Part shown: positions 22,946-31,678 of the stretch, in pieces
How the letters are laid out: each line of letters begins with the position of its first letter
Numbering within the stretch: position 1 is the first letter of the stretch
Notes under the pieces: generated by a model
Told to the model about the DNA's origin: nothing
Seen by the model: the letters and a program-made list of their open reading frames with translations, nothing else
The model's database searches: none
Made by a program: the position numbers and the translations under genes
From: an uncultured bacterium
Lineage (GTDB): Bacteria; Cyanobacteriota; Vampirovibrionia; Gastranaerophilales; Gastranaerophilaceae
Direction of reading: 5' to 3'
Assembly: GCA_900553895.1 (NCBI GenBank)
Contig: USFB01000008.1
Span: 1-64,000 of the forward strand
Length of the DNA: 64,000 nt

Positions 22946-22953
22946 AACTAATT

Positions 22954-23898
22954 TTAATATAAGCAATATTTTATGGCTTCTATCATAGATTCTGGATTTG
23001 CGATATTTTTACCGGCAATATCAAACGCAGTTCCATGACTTGGAGAAGTTCTTATAATATCCAGTCCGATTGTCATGTTTACAGTTTTTTCTGAGGCTAC
23101 GGCTTTTATAGGAATTAAGCCTTGGTCATGATAACAAGCTATATAACAATCATAAGGTGATTTTTCACCCCTCAAATAATTTTGTACTCCGCCAATAAAC
23201 AAAGTATCAGCAGGCAATGGATTTGTAATATTTATTCCACGATTACGAACAGCTTCTATTGCAGGAATGATTACTTCATCTTCTTCAGTTCCAATTATTC
23301 CATTCTCACCGGCATGCGGATTCAAAGCGCATAGCGCAAATGACGGTTTTTTGATAAATAATTTGTTTTGAAAATAGCTTCTTAATCTTTCAACTTTTTC
23401 AATAATAACTTCTTTAGTAAGATAATTGCTTACATCTTTTAAAGCACAATGTCTTGTTAGCAATAAAACTCTAAAATCCCTTGATACAAATAGCATTTCA
23501 GCCTTTTGTCCTTTGTGCGCCAAGAACTTTTCCAAAACTTCTGTTTGCCCGTTAAAATTATGTCCTGCAAGATGCATTGCTTCCTTTGATGTCGGAGCCG
23601 TTACAATAAATTTAGGTTTAATTTCGCAAGCTTTTTCTAACGCTCTAAATGCGAAGTCGCCTGCGCTTGCTGAAACTTCGCCCGGAATGATTTTTTCGGG
23701 ATAATCAATTTCTATAATTTCATAATTATTTTTTAAAACACCAGTGTTTGAATAAGCGTTCAAAATTTTTGAATTTGAAATTATAACAATATCTTTTGGC
23801 GGTAAATTCAATAAATTTAACGCTTTTATCGTAATTTCCGCACCAATCCCGTTCGGGTCGCCTGTTGTTATTGCAATTTTATTTGAGTAGTTATTCAT
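22954..23898 (-). CDS. pdxA: PdxA-family dehydrogenase (probably PdxA2 role)
   Basis: The 314-residue enzyme carries ITTGDPNGIGAEI, APTSKEAMHLAGHNFNGQTE, CALNPHAGENGIIG, CYHDQGLIPIKA and RTSPSHGTAFDIAG, with the metal-binding His and Asp residues of 4-hydroxythreonine-4-phosphate dehydrogenase. Classical PdxA serves vitamin B6 synthesis. Next to a DUF1537 kinase, family members (PdxA2) instead oxidise phosphorylated four-carbon sugar acids to dihydroxyacetone phosphate. The 8-base overlap with the kinase gene favours the second role; either is possible. Confidence 0.88.
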   Translation of the reverse strand: MNNYSNKIAITTGDPNGIGAEITIKALNLLNLPPKDIVIISNSKILNAYSNTGVLKNNYEIIEIDYPEKIIPGEVSASAGDFAFRALEKACEIKPKFIVTAPTSKEAMHLAGHNFNGQTEVLEKFLAHKGQKAEMLFVSRDFRVLLLTRHCALKDVSNYLTKEVIIEKVERLRSYFQNKLFIKKPSFALCALNPHAGENGIIGTEEDEVIIPAIEAVRNRGINITNPLPADTLFIGGVQNYLRGEKSPYDCYIACYHDQGLIPIKAVASEKTVNMTIGLDIIRTSPSHGTAFDIAGKNIANPESMIEAIKYCLY

Positions 23899-25195
23899 GA
23901 TATTTAAAATAATTTAAAATTTCTATTAAAGTTTTTGTGTTACCTAAGTTGCCTGATTTTGTAACAATCCAACGATTATTTATATCAGAACATATTGAAA
24001 TCGCAGGTGCTACTTCGTCTACAAGCTTTAATTCGTTTGATTTAATCGCTTTGCAACATTTGTAAGATGTTTCTCCACCCAACGTAATTAAGATTACGTT
24101 GATTTTTGAAAGAACTTTTTCTGTTAAATCCGCTAAATAATCAGTAATTTTTATTGCTAATTTATCTTTGGTTAATTCTGCATTAAAAGAATCTTCAGAA
24201 AAACCATCAAAATTTGTAATTAAATGTGAAGTATGCACTACTACAGTAATATCACTTGATAAATTTCTATAAATTCTATCAACAATATCATCCGTAACAC
24301 CGGCTAAAATGTCTTTGACATCAAGTGCAATGAAATTAACATTTTCAATATCATCAGACTGTTCAAGTTTAGCAATCTGTTCCGCTGTAATTTGTGTTGC
24401 CGTTCCTGAAACTACAAATTTTGGCAAATTCCCCAAATGCAAAGGCTCACGTTCTTTTTCAATTCCTGACAACCAAAATTTGCCAAGAACTTGCGCACCG
24501 GCTGCTGTTCCTGTCGGAAGTAATTTTTTGTCACATTTTTTTATTGCCAACGCTATTTGTTCTATGTCAGTAATTGAAGTTGCGTCAGCCACAATTAATT
24601 TTTTGCCTTCTTTGATTAATTCGTTTATTTTAATCAAAATAGGACCGGCACCATTCATAACTGTCTTTAAATCAATAGTACCAACCAAATCTTTTTGTTT
24701 GTCATCCAATTGAGACATTAAAAGAGTCGGAACATGTGATTCCAAAATCGGAGAATGTGGATCCATCGCCATTTCAGTTCTACCTAGCGGAACTCCTTTT
24801 AGCAAATGATATCCGCCAACCGTAATTCTACCTTCTTGCGGAAATGCTGGCATGATTATTGCAGCATCATAACCTAAAATTTGAAGCATTGTTAACGTTT
24901 CTTTTGCTATATGACCGCGAATTGTTGAATCAATTTTTTTGTAATAATAGTCAAATGAAAAGTTTTCAACAAAAGCTCTAACAGCTTTTTCAACTCTTGA
25001 AACGGCTTCCCAATCTTCTACGTTTCTTGATTCGGATGATAATGCCCAAACCTCAGTATCTGCTTTATTCTGCGGAATACATTCACTATCTAAGAGAATT
25101 TTAGTATTTGCACCGCGCAAATGAAATTGCAAAGCTGTATCGTTTGCACCGGTTAAATCATCCGCAATTATTCCTACTATATCAGAAAATATCAT
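23891..25195 (-). CDS. DUF1537 four-carbon acid sugar kinase
   Basis: 434 residues. The N-terminal domain has GIIADDLTGANDTALQF, KIDSTIRGH and MPAFPQEGRITVGGYHLL followed by DPHSPILESHVP. The C-terminal nucleotide-binding domain has LPKFVVSGTATQITAEQI and ITLGGETSYKCCKAI. The family phosphorylates D-threonate, D-erythronate or related acids. With the overlapping pdxA gene it could form a two-step route to dihydroxyacetone phosphate. Its start overlaps the ssb stop by one base, placing a catabolic pair in the ssb transcript. Confidence 0.88.
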   Translation of the reverse strand: MIFSDIVGIIADDLTGANDTALQFHLRGANTKILLDSECIPQNKADTEVWALSSESRNVEDWEAVSRVEKAVRAFVENFSFDYYYKKIDSTIRGHIAKETLTMLQILGYDAAIIMPAFPQEGRITVGGYHLLKGVPLGRTEMAMDPHSPILESHVPTLLMSQLDDKQKDLVGTIDLKTVMNGAGPILIKINELIKEGKKLIVADATSITDIEQIALAIKKCDKKLLPTGTAAGAQVLGKFWLSGIEKEREPLHLGNLPKFVVSGTATQITAEQIAKLEQSDDIENVNFIALDVKDILAGVTDDIVDRIYRNLSSDITVVVHTSHLITNFDGFSEDSFNAELTKDKLAIKITDYLADLTEKVLSKINVILITLGGETSYKCCKAIKSNELKLVDEVAPAISICSDINNRWIVTKSGNLGNTKTLIEILNYFKYHE

Positions 25196-25527
25196 TATTG
25201 TTGCTCTGCATCCCTTTTAGAACCTAACAATCTAACATTGTTAGCAATAATCAAAAATCTTTCTCTTTCTTCTCCTGCTTGGTCAGTCCATTTGCTGATT
25301 GAAATTCTACCATCAACAACAACTTGGCGACCTTTTTTGATGTATTCGCCTGCGAATTCTGCTTGCTTATCCCAAACTTCGATATTATACCAATCAGTAA
25401 CTTCGCCGTTTGTTTTTCTATCCCATCTGTTTACAGCCAAAGAAAAAGTTGTTTTAACTTTACCTGATTCAAAATATTTTATTTCTGCATCTTGTCCTGC
25501 TCTACCAATGATAGTTGCTGTATTCAT
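25195..25527 (-). CDS. ssb: Single-stranded DNA-binding protein, short
   Basis: 110 residues forming one OB fold: MNTATIIGRAGQDAEIKYFE, TTFSLAVNRWDR, DWYNIEVWDKQAEFAGEYI, KKGRQVVVDGRISI. It ends NNVRLLGSKRDAEQQ right after the OB fold and lacks the flexible tail with the acidic tip (DDDIPF-type) that recruits repair proteins in most bacteria. It may be a secondary SSB. AAGGAGAT precedes the ATG. First gene of the ssb-kinase-pdxA operon. Confidence 0.9.
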   Translation of the reverse strand: MNTATIIGRAGQDAEIKYFESGKVKTTFSLAVNRWDRKTNGEVTDWYNIEVWDKQAEFAGEYIKKGRQVVVDGRISISKWTDQAGEERERFLIIANNVRLLGSKRDAEQQ

Positions 25528-25703
25528 TAATTATCTCCTTAATTATTAAAGTATAAAAAAATTATAGCATAATTATAAAAGTAATAAAGTATCAATAAAT
25601 TTATAAAATGAGTTCTTTAGATAAAGATTATATAAATATTTAAAGAATCTTCGATTTTTTATATTATACTCTAATTTGTAGATAAATTTAACGGAGAAAA
25701 AGA

Positions 25704-26528
25704 ATGACAGTTTTAGAAAAATCATCAATTCATCCTTCAGCGGTAATTCACCCATCAGCAGAAATTGCAGAAGGAGTAACAATCGGTCCTAACGTAGTTA
25801 TCGGAGAAGGTGTAAAAATAGGAAAAGGTACAAGAGTTATTGCAAACGCTTATATTGAATTTGCAGAAATAGGTGAAAACTGTACGATTTCTCCATTTGC
25901 GACAATCGGTTCTGAACCTCAAGATTTAGGTTACAAAGGTGAAGCAACGAAAGTTGTAATCGGTAACGAAACTATTATTAAAGAAAATGTAACAATTCAC
26001 AGAGGTGCAGCATGTGGTGATTTTACAACAAGAATCGGTAACAAATGTCTATTGATGGTTGGTTCTCATATCGCTCATAACTGTGTACTAGCTGATCAAG
26101 TTATTTTGGCTAACCTTGTAACATTGGGCGGTCATGTTCATGTCGGTTTTGGTGCATTTGTTGGTGGCATGAGCGTATTCCACCAAAACATCAGGATTGG
26201 TGATATGGCAATCATTAGTGGTTTCTCTGCTTCAAGACAAGATATTTTACCTTATTCAAAAGGTGAAGGCAGACCTCCTGTTCCACGCGGATTAAACGTA
26301 ATTGCTATGAAACGTAGAGGAGTTTCTCAAGAAATCAGAACGGCTACAAATGAAGCTTTCAAACTTTTGATTTCTGAAGAATACAATACTTCTCAAGCAA
26401 TCGAAAAAATAAAAGCGGAAATACCTATGAATGAATATATAGAAAAAATGATTGATTTTATTCAAACTTCAAAACGTGGTGTGCTTCTTAAATCACACAA
26501 ATCCGGATATCAATCATTGGATGAATAA
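25704..26528 (+). CDS. lpxA: UDP-N-acetylglucosamine acyltransferase LpxA
   Basis: Catalyses the first step of lipid A synthesis, 3-O-acylation of UDP-GlcNAc. The left-handed beta helix is seen as hexapeptide repeats (IAEGVTIGPNVVIGEGVKIG). The catalytic His is residue 125 in GSHIAHNC, and the C-terminal helical domain is complete (274 residues, ending SGYQSLDE). GGAG stands before the ATG and a -10 (TATACT) lies about 30 bases upstream. It is monocistronic and ends in a terminator, unlike the bamA-skp-lpxD-fabZ-lpxA cluster of many bacteria. Confidence 0.95.
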   Translation: MTVLEKSSIHPSAVIHPSAEIAEGVTIGPNVVIGEGVKIGKGTRVIANAYIEFAEIGENCTISPFATIGSEPQDLGYKGEATKVVIGNETIIKENVTIHRGAACGDFTTRIGNKCLLMVGSHIAHNCVLADQVILANLVTLGGHVHVGFGAFVGGMSVFHQNIRIGDMAIISGFSASRQDILPYSKGEGRPPVPRGLNVIAMKRRGVSQEIRTATNEAFKLLISEEYNTSQAIEKIKAEIPMNEYIEKMIDFIQTSKRGVLLKSHKSGYQSLDE

Positions 26529-26533
26529 GTTTT

Positions 26534-26570
26534 AAAGCGGTCATGAGTTCTGTTAAATGACCGCTTTTTT
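26534..26570 (+). terminator. Terminator of lpxA
   Basis: AAAGCGGTCAT / ATGACCGCTTT with a 12-base loop and TTTTTT. Confidence 0.85.
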
Positions 26571-26626
26571 ATTAAATATAAATTTCCTTTGTTGTACAAT
26601 GGGATAAAGAAACAAAGGGGAAATAA

Positions 26627-27937
26627 ATGAAAAAGGTATATATAGAAACTTTAGGTTGTCAGATGAACAAATCTGATGCAGAACGTATGTTTGGTATGCT
26701 TGAGCATTGTGGTTACACACAAACTCTTGAGCCGAAAGAAGCTGACATGCTTATCATTAACACTTGTTCAATAAGACAACTATCAGAAGATAAAGCATAC
26801 AGCGCAATTGGAGTTTGGGGAAAATGGAAAAAGAAAAATCCTGATTTAAAAATAGTGTTTGCGGGTTGTGTTGCTCAACAAGCAGGCAAAGATTTGTTTA
26901 GACGTGCGCCTTATGTTGATTTGGTTTTGGGAACTCAAAGACTTTATGAATTGCCAAACCTTGTTAAAAAAATTGAAGCAGGTGAAAGAGTTGTTTCAAC
27001 AGAAGAAAAACCTTTTGAAGAGAGTGATATTCAAATTAACCGTGTAAAAAGTATTAACGCTTGGATACCGATTATGGAAGGATGTAATAATTTTTGCACG
27101 TATTGTATAGTACCTTATACAAGAGGTCGTGAGCGTTCAAGAAAACCTGAATTGATATTGAGTGAAATAAAAAAGGCTTTGAGTGAAGGTTTTAAAGAGA
27201 TTACGCTTCTTGGGCAAAATGTAGATTCTTACGGAAAAGACCTTGAGTCGCATCAAAATCTTTCTTGGCTTTTAAGACAAGTAAACGCTCTTGAAGGTAA
27301 TTTTAGAATAAGATTTGTAACTTCTTATCCTACTGATATTACGGAAGAACTTATTGATACCGTTATTGAGTTGGATAAAGTTTGTGAGTATTTCCATATT
27401 CCAATGCAGTCAGGGGATGATTATATCTTGAAGAAAATGAACAGAAGATATGATTATGCAACTTATAAAAAGATTTGCGATAATTTAAGAAAACGTATTC
27501 CAGATGTAACAATAACCAGTGACTTTATTGCAGGTTTCCCTGGAGAAACAGAGGAACAATTCCAAAATACATTGAATGCTATGACTGAATTAGAGTTGGA
27601 TTATTCTAATACGGCGGCATATTCACCTAGAGAAAGAACCGTTGCTGCAAAATGGGTTGACTTGTATGTGCCGGAAGACGTTAAAACTGAACGTTTAGCA
27701 AGATTGAATGAACATAATAGAGAATGTTGCTTGAAATCTAACCAAAAATATGTCGGACGTGAATTGGAAGTTTTGATTGAAAAATTTGAAACAAGAAACG
27801 GTAAAAATGTTATCACAGGTAGAACCCGCAATAATAAGATTGTTCACATTCCTTATGATAAGGATATTACAGGTGAATTCGTAAATGTAAAAATTACAAG
27901 AGCCAGAACTTGGTACTTAAACGGTGAAATGATTTAA
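26627..27937 (+). CDS. miaB: tRNA methylthiotransferase MiaB
   Basis: Radical-SAM enzyme that adds a methylthio group to i6A37 of tRNA. The 436-residue chain has the N-terminal UPF0004 domain (YIETLGCQMNKSDAERM and NTCSIRQ), the radical-SAM motif in GCNNFCTYCIVPYTRGRERSR split as CxxxCxxC, and a C-terminal TRAM domain. The sequence GCQMNKSDAE is characteristic of MiaB rather than RimO or MtaB. AAGGGGAAAT precedes the ATG. No neighbouring miaA. alr follows after 62 bases, which include a TTGG-type imperfect hairpin. Confidence 0.95.
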   Translation: MKKVYIETLGCQMNKSDAERMFGMLEHCGYTQTLEPKEADMLIINTCSIRQLSEDKAYSAIGVWGKWKKKNPDLKIVFAGCVAQQAGKDLFRRAPYVDLVLGTQRLYELPNLVKKIEAGERVVSTEEKPFEESDIQINRVKSINAWIPIMEGCNNFCTYCIVPYTRGRERSRKPELILSEIKKALSEGFKEITLLGQNVDSYGKDLESHQNLSWLLRQVNALEGNFRIRFVTSYPTDITEELIDTVIELDKVCEYFHIPMQSGDDYILKKMNRRYDYATYKKICDNLRKRIPDVTITSDFIAGFPGETEEQFQNTLNAMTELELDYSNTAAYSPRERTVAAKWVDLYVPEDVKTERLARLNEHNRECCLKSNQKYVGRELEVLIEKFETRNGKNVITGRTRNNKIVHIPYDKDITGEFVNVKITRARTWYLNGEMI

Positions 27938-27999
27938 TAACAAATGTTGGGTAGGAATTTCCAACCGACATCCTGTATAGAAAGCTAAAAGAAGACAAA

Positions 28000-29121
28000 A
28001 TGAAAAACGTTAGACAATCAAATGTAAATATTCATAAAGATGCTTGGGTTGAAATCAACTTAGAATCTTTAGCACAAAATATTATTGAAATAAAAAAAGG
28101 AATTCCAAAAGATAAAAAGTTTTTGGCAATTGTTAAAGCCGATGCTTACGGACACGGAGCTTCAATGATAGCGCAAACAATGTTAGCCTCAGGAGTTGAT
28201 GCGCTTGGTGTTTCTTCTGTTGATGAAGGCTTAGATTTACGTGCGGTTAAAATTAAATGCCCGATTTTGGTCGTTGGAGCAATTCCTTTGTGGGCGATAG
28301 AATCTGCGGCACAAAATAATATTGCGTTTTCAATTTTTAATAATGATCATTTGAAAGCTTGTAAAGAAGTTTATGAAAGAACAGGCTTAAGACCAAAAGT
28401 TCACGTTAAGATTGATACCGGCATGAATAGAATCGGAGTTAGATCAGAAGAGGCAGTTGAATTTATTAAAAAAGTTCAAAAGGCGGATTATTTGTGCTTT
28501 GAAGGCGTGTTTACACATTTGGCTTCCGCTGAAGAAGAAATAGAAACTCAAAAACAAATAGAGCGTTGGCATAGTGTAGTTGATAATATTGATACAAAAG
28601 GTCTTTTACTACATATTCAGAATACCGCAGCAACTTTTGCTTATGATATAAAATCAAATATGGTAAGAGTTGGAATTTCTTTATATGGTTTGTATCCCGA
28701 TTTGCCACAAAAAGTTAATTATAAACCGATTGTAAAACAAATTATGGGACTTAAAGGCAGAATAACTAATATTCATGAAGTTAAAGCAGGTGAAGGCGTA
28801 AGTTATTCACATAAATTTGTTGCTTATGAACCGACAAGAGTTGCAACTATTCCAATAGGTTATGCCGATGGAGTATCAAGAGGTTTGTCAAATAAAATTT
28901 GCGGGAAAATTAACGGACAAAAAATCAGACAAATCGGAAATATAACAATGGATCAAATGATGTTTGATTTGGGTGATGTTGATGCAAAAGTCGGTGATGT
29001 TATAACGCTTTTAGATGATGAAGATTTGAGTCTTGATAATTGGGCTGAAATATTACATACTATTAATTATGAACTGACTTGTAGACTTAAGGTACGATTG
29101 CCAAGAGTTTACGTAAGATAA
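28000..29121 (+). CDS. alr: Alanine racemase
   Basis: Makes D-alanine for peptidoglycan. A PLP enzyme of 373 residues: Lys46 in AIVKADAYGHG forms the Schiff base, KIDTGMNRIGV is the conserved strand, and the catalytic Tyr is in GEGVSYSHKF; IPIGYADGVSRGLSN and GNITMDQMM are further signatures. AAAAGAAG-type sequence precedes the ATG. The next gene starts within a dispersed repeat 45 bases downstream. Confidence 0.95.
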   Translation: MKNVRQSNVNIHKDAWVEINLESLAQNIIEIKKGIPKDKKFLAIVKADAYGHGASMIAQTMLASGVDALGVSSVDEGLDLRAVKIKCPILVVGAIPLWAIESAAQNNIAFSIFNNDHLKACKEVYERTGLRPKVHVKIDTGMNRIGVRSEEAVEFIKKVQKADYLCFEGVFTHLASAEEEIETQKQIERWHSVVDNIDTKGLLLHIQNTAATFAYDIKSNMVRVGISLYGLYPDLPQKVNYKPIVKQIMGLKGRITNIHEVKAGEGVSYSHKFVAYEPTRVATIPIGYADGVSRGLSNKICGKINGQKIRQIGNITMDQMMFDLGDVDAKVGDVITLLDDEDLSLDNWAEILHTINYELTCRLKVRLPRVYVR

Positions 29122-29129
29122 ACTTAGTT

Positions 29130-29161
29130 CCCTCTCCTTTGGGGGAGGGTTAGGGTGGGGG
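29130..29161. repeat. CCTCTCC/GGGGAGGGTTAGGGTGGGG repeat
   Basis: CCCTCTCC-TTTG-GGGGAGGG followed by TTAGGGTGGGG. The same pattern, in one orientation or the other, occurs at 31580-31618, 39173-39218 and 41877-41911, always between genes. Here its G-rich end sits 5-9 bases before the ATG of the next gene and would serve as its ribosome binding site. Confidence 0.7.
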
Positions 29162-29166
29162 CTTAT

Positions 29167-29532
29167 ATGAAAAAACTACTAATTTTACTATCAATCTTGA
29201 TACTACCGACGTTTGCGGCGGACAACGCACAATTGCCAACAACTCCCGCAAAACAAGTTGCAACTTTAAACCAGTACTTCGAATATTTGCCGAACGCTGT
29301 TCATAACAATTGGACACCTTATAAAGCAAATCAGGATTATGAAGTAACTGTTCAATTCAGGGTTAAAAAGAACGGGGAAATAACAGAACCTTTTATTGTT
29401 AATTCAACTAACAAAAACGCAAATTCAGCCGTATTGAACGCCGTTAAATCCGGCGCACCATATTTACCGCTTCCGACAAGCTTTTCCGGCGATAGCGTAA
29501 ACACACAAGTCATGCTTAAATACATGAAATAA
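29167..29532 (+). CDS. Short secreted TonB C-terminal domain protein
   Basis: 121 residues: signal peptide (MKKLLILLSILILPTFA) and one TonB-C-like fold (YFEYLPNAVHNNWTPYKANQ, VTVQFRVKKNGEITEPFIVN, SAVLNAVKSGAPYLPLP). It lacks the membrane anchor and Pro-rich spacer of TonB, so it is probably a soluble periplasmic protein. The ATG at 29167 is chosen because the signal peptide begins there. It resembles the first half of the protein at 22127. Confidence 0.78.
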   Translation: MKKLLILLSILILPTFAADNAQLPTTPAKQVATLNQYFEYLPNAVHNNWTPYKANQDYEVTVQFRVKKNGEITEPFIVNSTNKNANSAVLNAVKSGAPYLPLPTSFSGDSVNTQVMLKYMK

Positions 29533-29633
29533 AAATATTTACTCCTTATGGATGATTTCATTCTAAAAATGTTAAAGAAAAATTTTTCTCGACCGAAATC
29601 TATTATATAGACAATTTTGGTTCTGGAGAGAAA

Positions 29634-31274
29634 ATGACAAATACCCCTACAATAACACTGGCAAGCGATGCGGGAATTCTTTTAAAAGAAGCTCGCGAAG
29701 CTCATGAGAAATTTTTAATTAAACAACAAGACTCAGACTTAGAAAAAGCTATTGAATGTTATGTTGATGCAATTAAGGCTAATCCTTCTGTGTCTGAATC
29801 GTATTATAGATTGGCAAGTTTATTGCTTATAAAAGGTCAAATTTCGGTAGAAGGCGCATTGGAACAGTGTAAAACTGCTATTAGTTTAGAACCGAATAAC
29901 GTTAATGCACACATTTATTCCGGGTATTTTCAATGTCTAAACGGTAACTTCGAAGAAGCAGAAAAAGAATTTCATCTTGCAGTTGCTAATGCTGGTGTGA
30001 ATTCAGCACGACCAAGATTGTTCTTGTCAAAAGTTTTATTCTCTCGTCTAAAAAATAACAAACATTCTGTTAAGGATGTTATGAAGTTTTTGTATTATTT
30101 TTTATCAGGAAGCATGATGATTATGTGGGACTGTCCGTCTATTAAAATGTTTTGCAAATTTTTAGCAAATGATTTTTCTGTTTTTTCTTACAAAGCATTA
30201 GGTGAAACTTTTGAAAAAATGAAACTTTTCCCTTCTGCGTTAGAAGCTTATTCTAAAGGTTTGGAAAAAACTTCACAAGGAAATCTTTTTTATCAAAAAA
30301 TGGGCGACTTATCGCTTGAATGTAATGACATTGAAGCAAGCTTAGAATGTTATAAAAAAGCTTATGAACTTAATCCAAATGATAGAGAAGTTTTGATTAA
30401 GCTTGCGACAATTAACCAAACTTACTACCCTGAAAATACTGATATCACAATTGATTATTACAATTCGTTACTTGAATTCGGTGTAGATTTAGACAAAATT
30501 TACTATGAGTTAGGTCATCTTTATTTGAATAAATCTGACAAAATTCATGCAGTAACAGCATTCAAGTTAGCGCAAGAATTAAACCCTGAAAATCCATACT
30601 ATAACAACTCACTGGCTTATGCTTACATTAAAGCTGAACTTTATGATGATGCAATTGAATACTATCAATTAGCTATTAAATTAAATCCTGATGCTGAATG
30701 GACTTCAATTGTGTGCCATGCGCTTGGTGCAATTTATGCAGAAATCAAAAATAATTTTGAAGCAGCAGAAGCTACATTCAATGCAGGTATTGTGCTTGAT
30801 CCGAATAATGTTGATATTCAACTTTCTTTGGGTGATTTATACATGGCGCAAAATGATTTGGATAGAGCAATAAAAACTTATTGTGATGCAATCTCGGTTG
30901 AACCGGAAAATTATTTGACTTATGCAAAAACCGGTTTGGCTTTGTGGGAAAAAGATTATTTGGAAGAATCAATCGTAGCTTTCCATAAGTCAATTGAATT
31001 GAATCCTAATTTTGAAATTGCACAAAACAATTTAGGTGTGGTTTATCTTGACGGTATCGGAGATCCTAAAGAATCTGTTCAATATTTTAAAAATGCTATT
31101 GATATTAATCCTAATTACACTTTGGCTTATTTTAATTTAGGCAGAGCTTATCAGGCAATTGGTGAAAAAGCACTGTCGGCGGAATATTTCCAAATGACAT
31201 TGGATTTGAATAAAATAACTCAAGAAATGTCAGAAAAAGAAATAAGACAAAGATTATACGAATTGTTTGAATAA
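29634..31274 (+). CDS. TPR-repeat protein, cytoplasmic
   Basis: 546 residues built largely of tetratricopeptide repeats, clearest at about 205-540 (ALGETFEKMKLFPSALEAYS; SLGDLYMAQNDLDRAIKTYC; NLGVVYLDGIGDPKESVQYF; NLGRAYQAIGEKALSAEYFQ). There is no signal peptide. A hydrophobic-looking segment near 145-160 (VMKFLYYFLSGSMMIMW) is probably buried rather than a membrane helix. GGAGAG precedes the ATG. Presumably a scaffold; partners unknown. A terminator lies 43 bases downstream. Confidence 0.82.
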   Translation: MTNTPTITLASDAGILLKEAREAHEKFLIKQQDSDLEKAIECYVDAIKANPSVSESYYRLASLLLIKGQISVEGALEQCKTAISLEPNNVNAHIYSGYFQCLNGNFEEAEKEFHLAVANAGVNSARPRLFLSKVLFSRLKNNKHSVKDVMKFLYYFLSGSMMIMWDCPSIKMFCKFLANDFSVFSYKALGETFEKMKLFPSALEAYSKGLEKTSQGNLFYQKMGDLSLECNDIEASLECYKKAYELNPNDREVLIKLATINQTYYPENTDITIDYYNSLLEFGVDLDKIYYELGHLYLNKSDKIHAVTAFKLAQELNPENPYYNNSLAYAYIKAELYDDAIEYYQLAIKLNPDAEWTSIVCHALGAIYAEIKNNFEAAEATFNAGIVLDPNNVDIQLSLGDLYMAQNDLDRAIKTYCDAISVEPENYLTYAKTGLALWEKDYLEESIVAFHKSIELNPNFEIAQNNLGVVYLDGIGDPKESVQYFKNAIDINPNYTLAYFNLGRAYQAIGEKALSAEYFQMTLDLNKITQEMSEKEIRQRLYELFE

Positions 31275-31316
31275 ATAAATTTTAGTAATATATGAACAAT
31301 AATAAAACAAGTGTTG

Positions 31317-31340
31317 GGTAGACTTTAGTCTACCTTTTTT
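31317..31340 (+). terminator. Terminator of TPR gene
   Basis: GGTAGACT-TT-AGTCTACC followed by TTTTTT. Confidence 0.85.
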
Positions 31341-31486
31341 ATTAATTCGCTAATTTAATGTAAGTTGAGGCTTCTCACTTGAAGGTAGAAACTGGATTAG
31401 TCGGTTGGGCATACCTGCCCAACAATAATTTTTAAAAAGTTTGTATGGCAATGCCTGACCTACTTTTCTATAATAAGCCCTCTTCC

Positions 31487-31522
31487 GAATTTCTAAGTTT
31501 CGCTCAGCTCAACTTGAAATTC
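31487..31522. repeat. Dispersed hairpin repeat, second copy
   Basis: GAATTTCTAAGTT ... AACTTGAAATTC, the same arms as at 1179-1227 with a shorter loop. Again it is accompanied by a CCTCCCC/GGGGAGG repeat. Confidence 0.65.
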
Positions 31523-31579
31523 TACCCTCCCCTTATAAAGCAGGGCAAGCACTTGCGCTAACCAAACGACTTTAGCACA

Positions 31580-31618
31580 TTCTCTCTCCAATGGGGGGAG
31601 GGGTAGGGTGGGGGCTTA
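31580..31618. repeat. CTCTCC/GGGGAGGGGTAGGGTGGGGG repeat
   Basis: TCTCTCTCC-AAT-GGGGGGAGGGG and TAGGGTGGGGGCTTA, closely matching the copy at 29130-29161. Confidence 0.65.
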
Positions 31619-31678
31619 TTCCCCGGTCTGTATCTTGGGAAAAGCGTAAGCGGTTCCCAACATGCGCTCGGCATTAAG

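Larger units (their letters stand above)
31275..31678. other. Gene-free stretch of terminator and dispersed repeats
   Basis: No ORF is supported. It holds the TPR-gene terminator (31317-31340), a TTGGGCATACCTGCCCAA palindrome near 31407, the hairpin repeat (31487-31522) and a GGGGAGGGG-type repeat (31580-31618). The whole block looks like accumulated non-coding repeats between convergent genes. Confidence 0.6.

Noticed and set aside
24309..24713. 134-codon open frame antisense to the DUF1537 kinase
   Set aside because: Lies within a conserved enzyme gene on the opposite strand.
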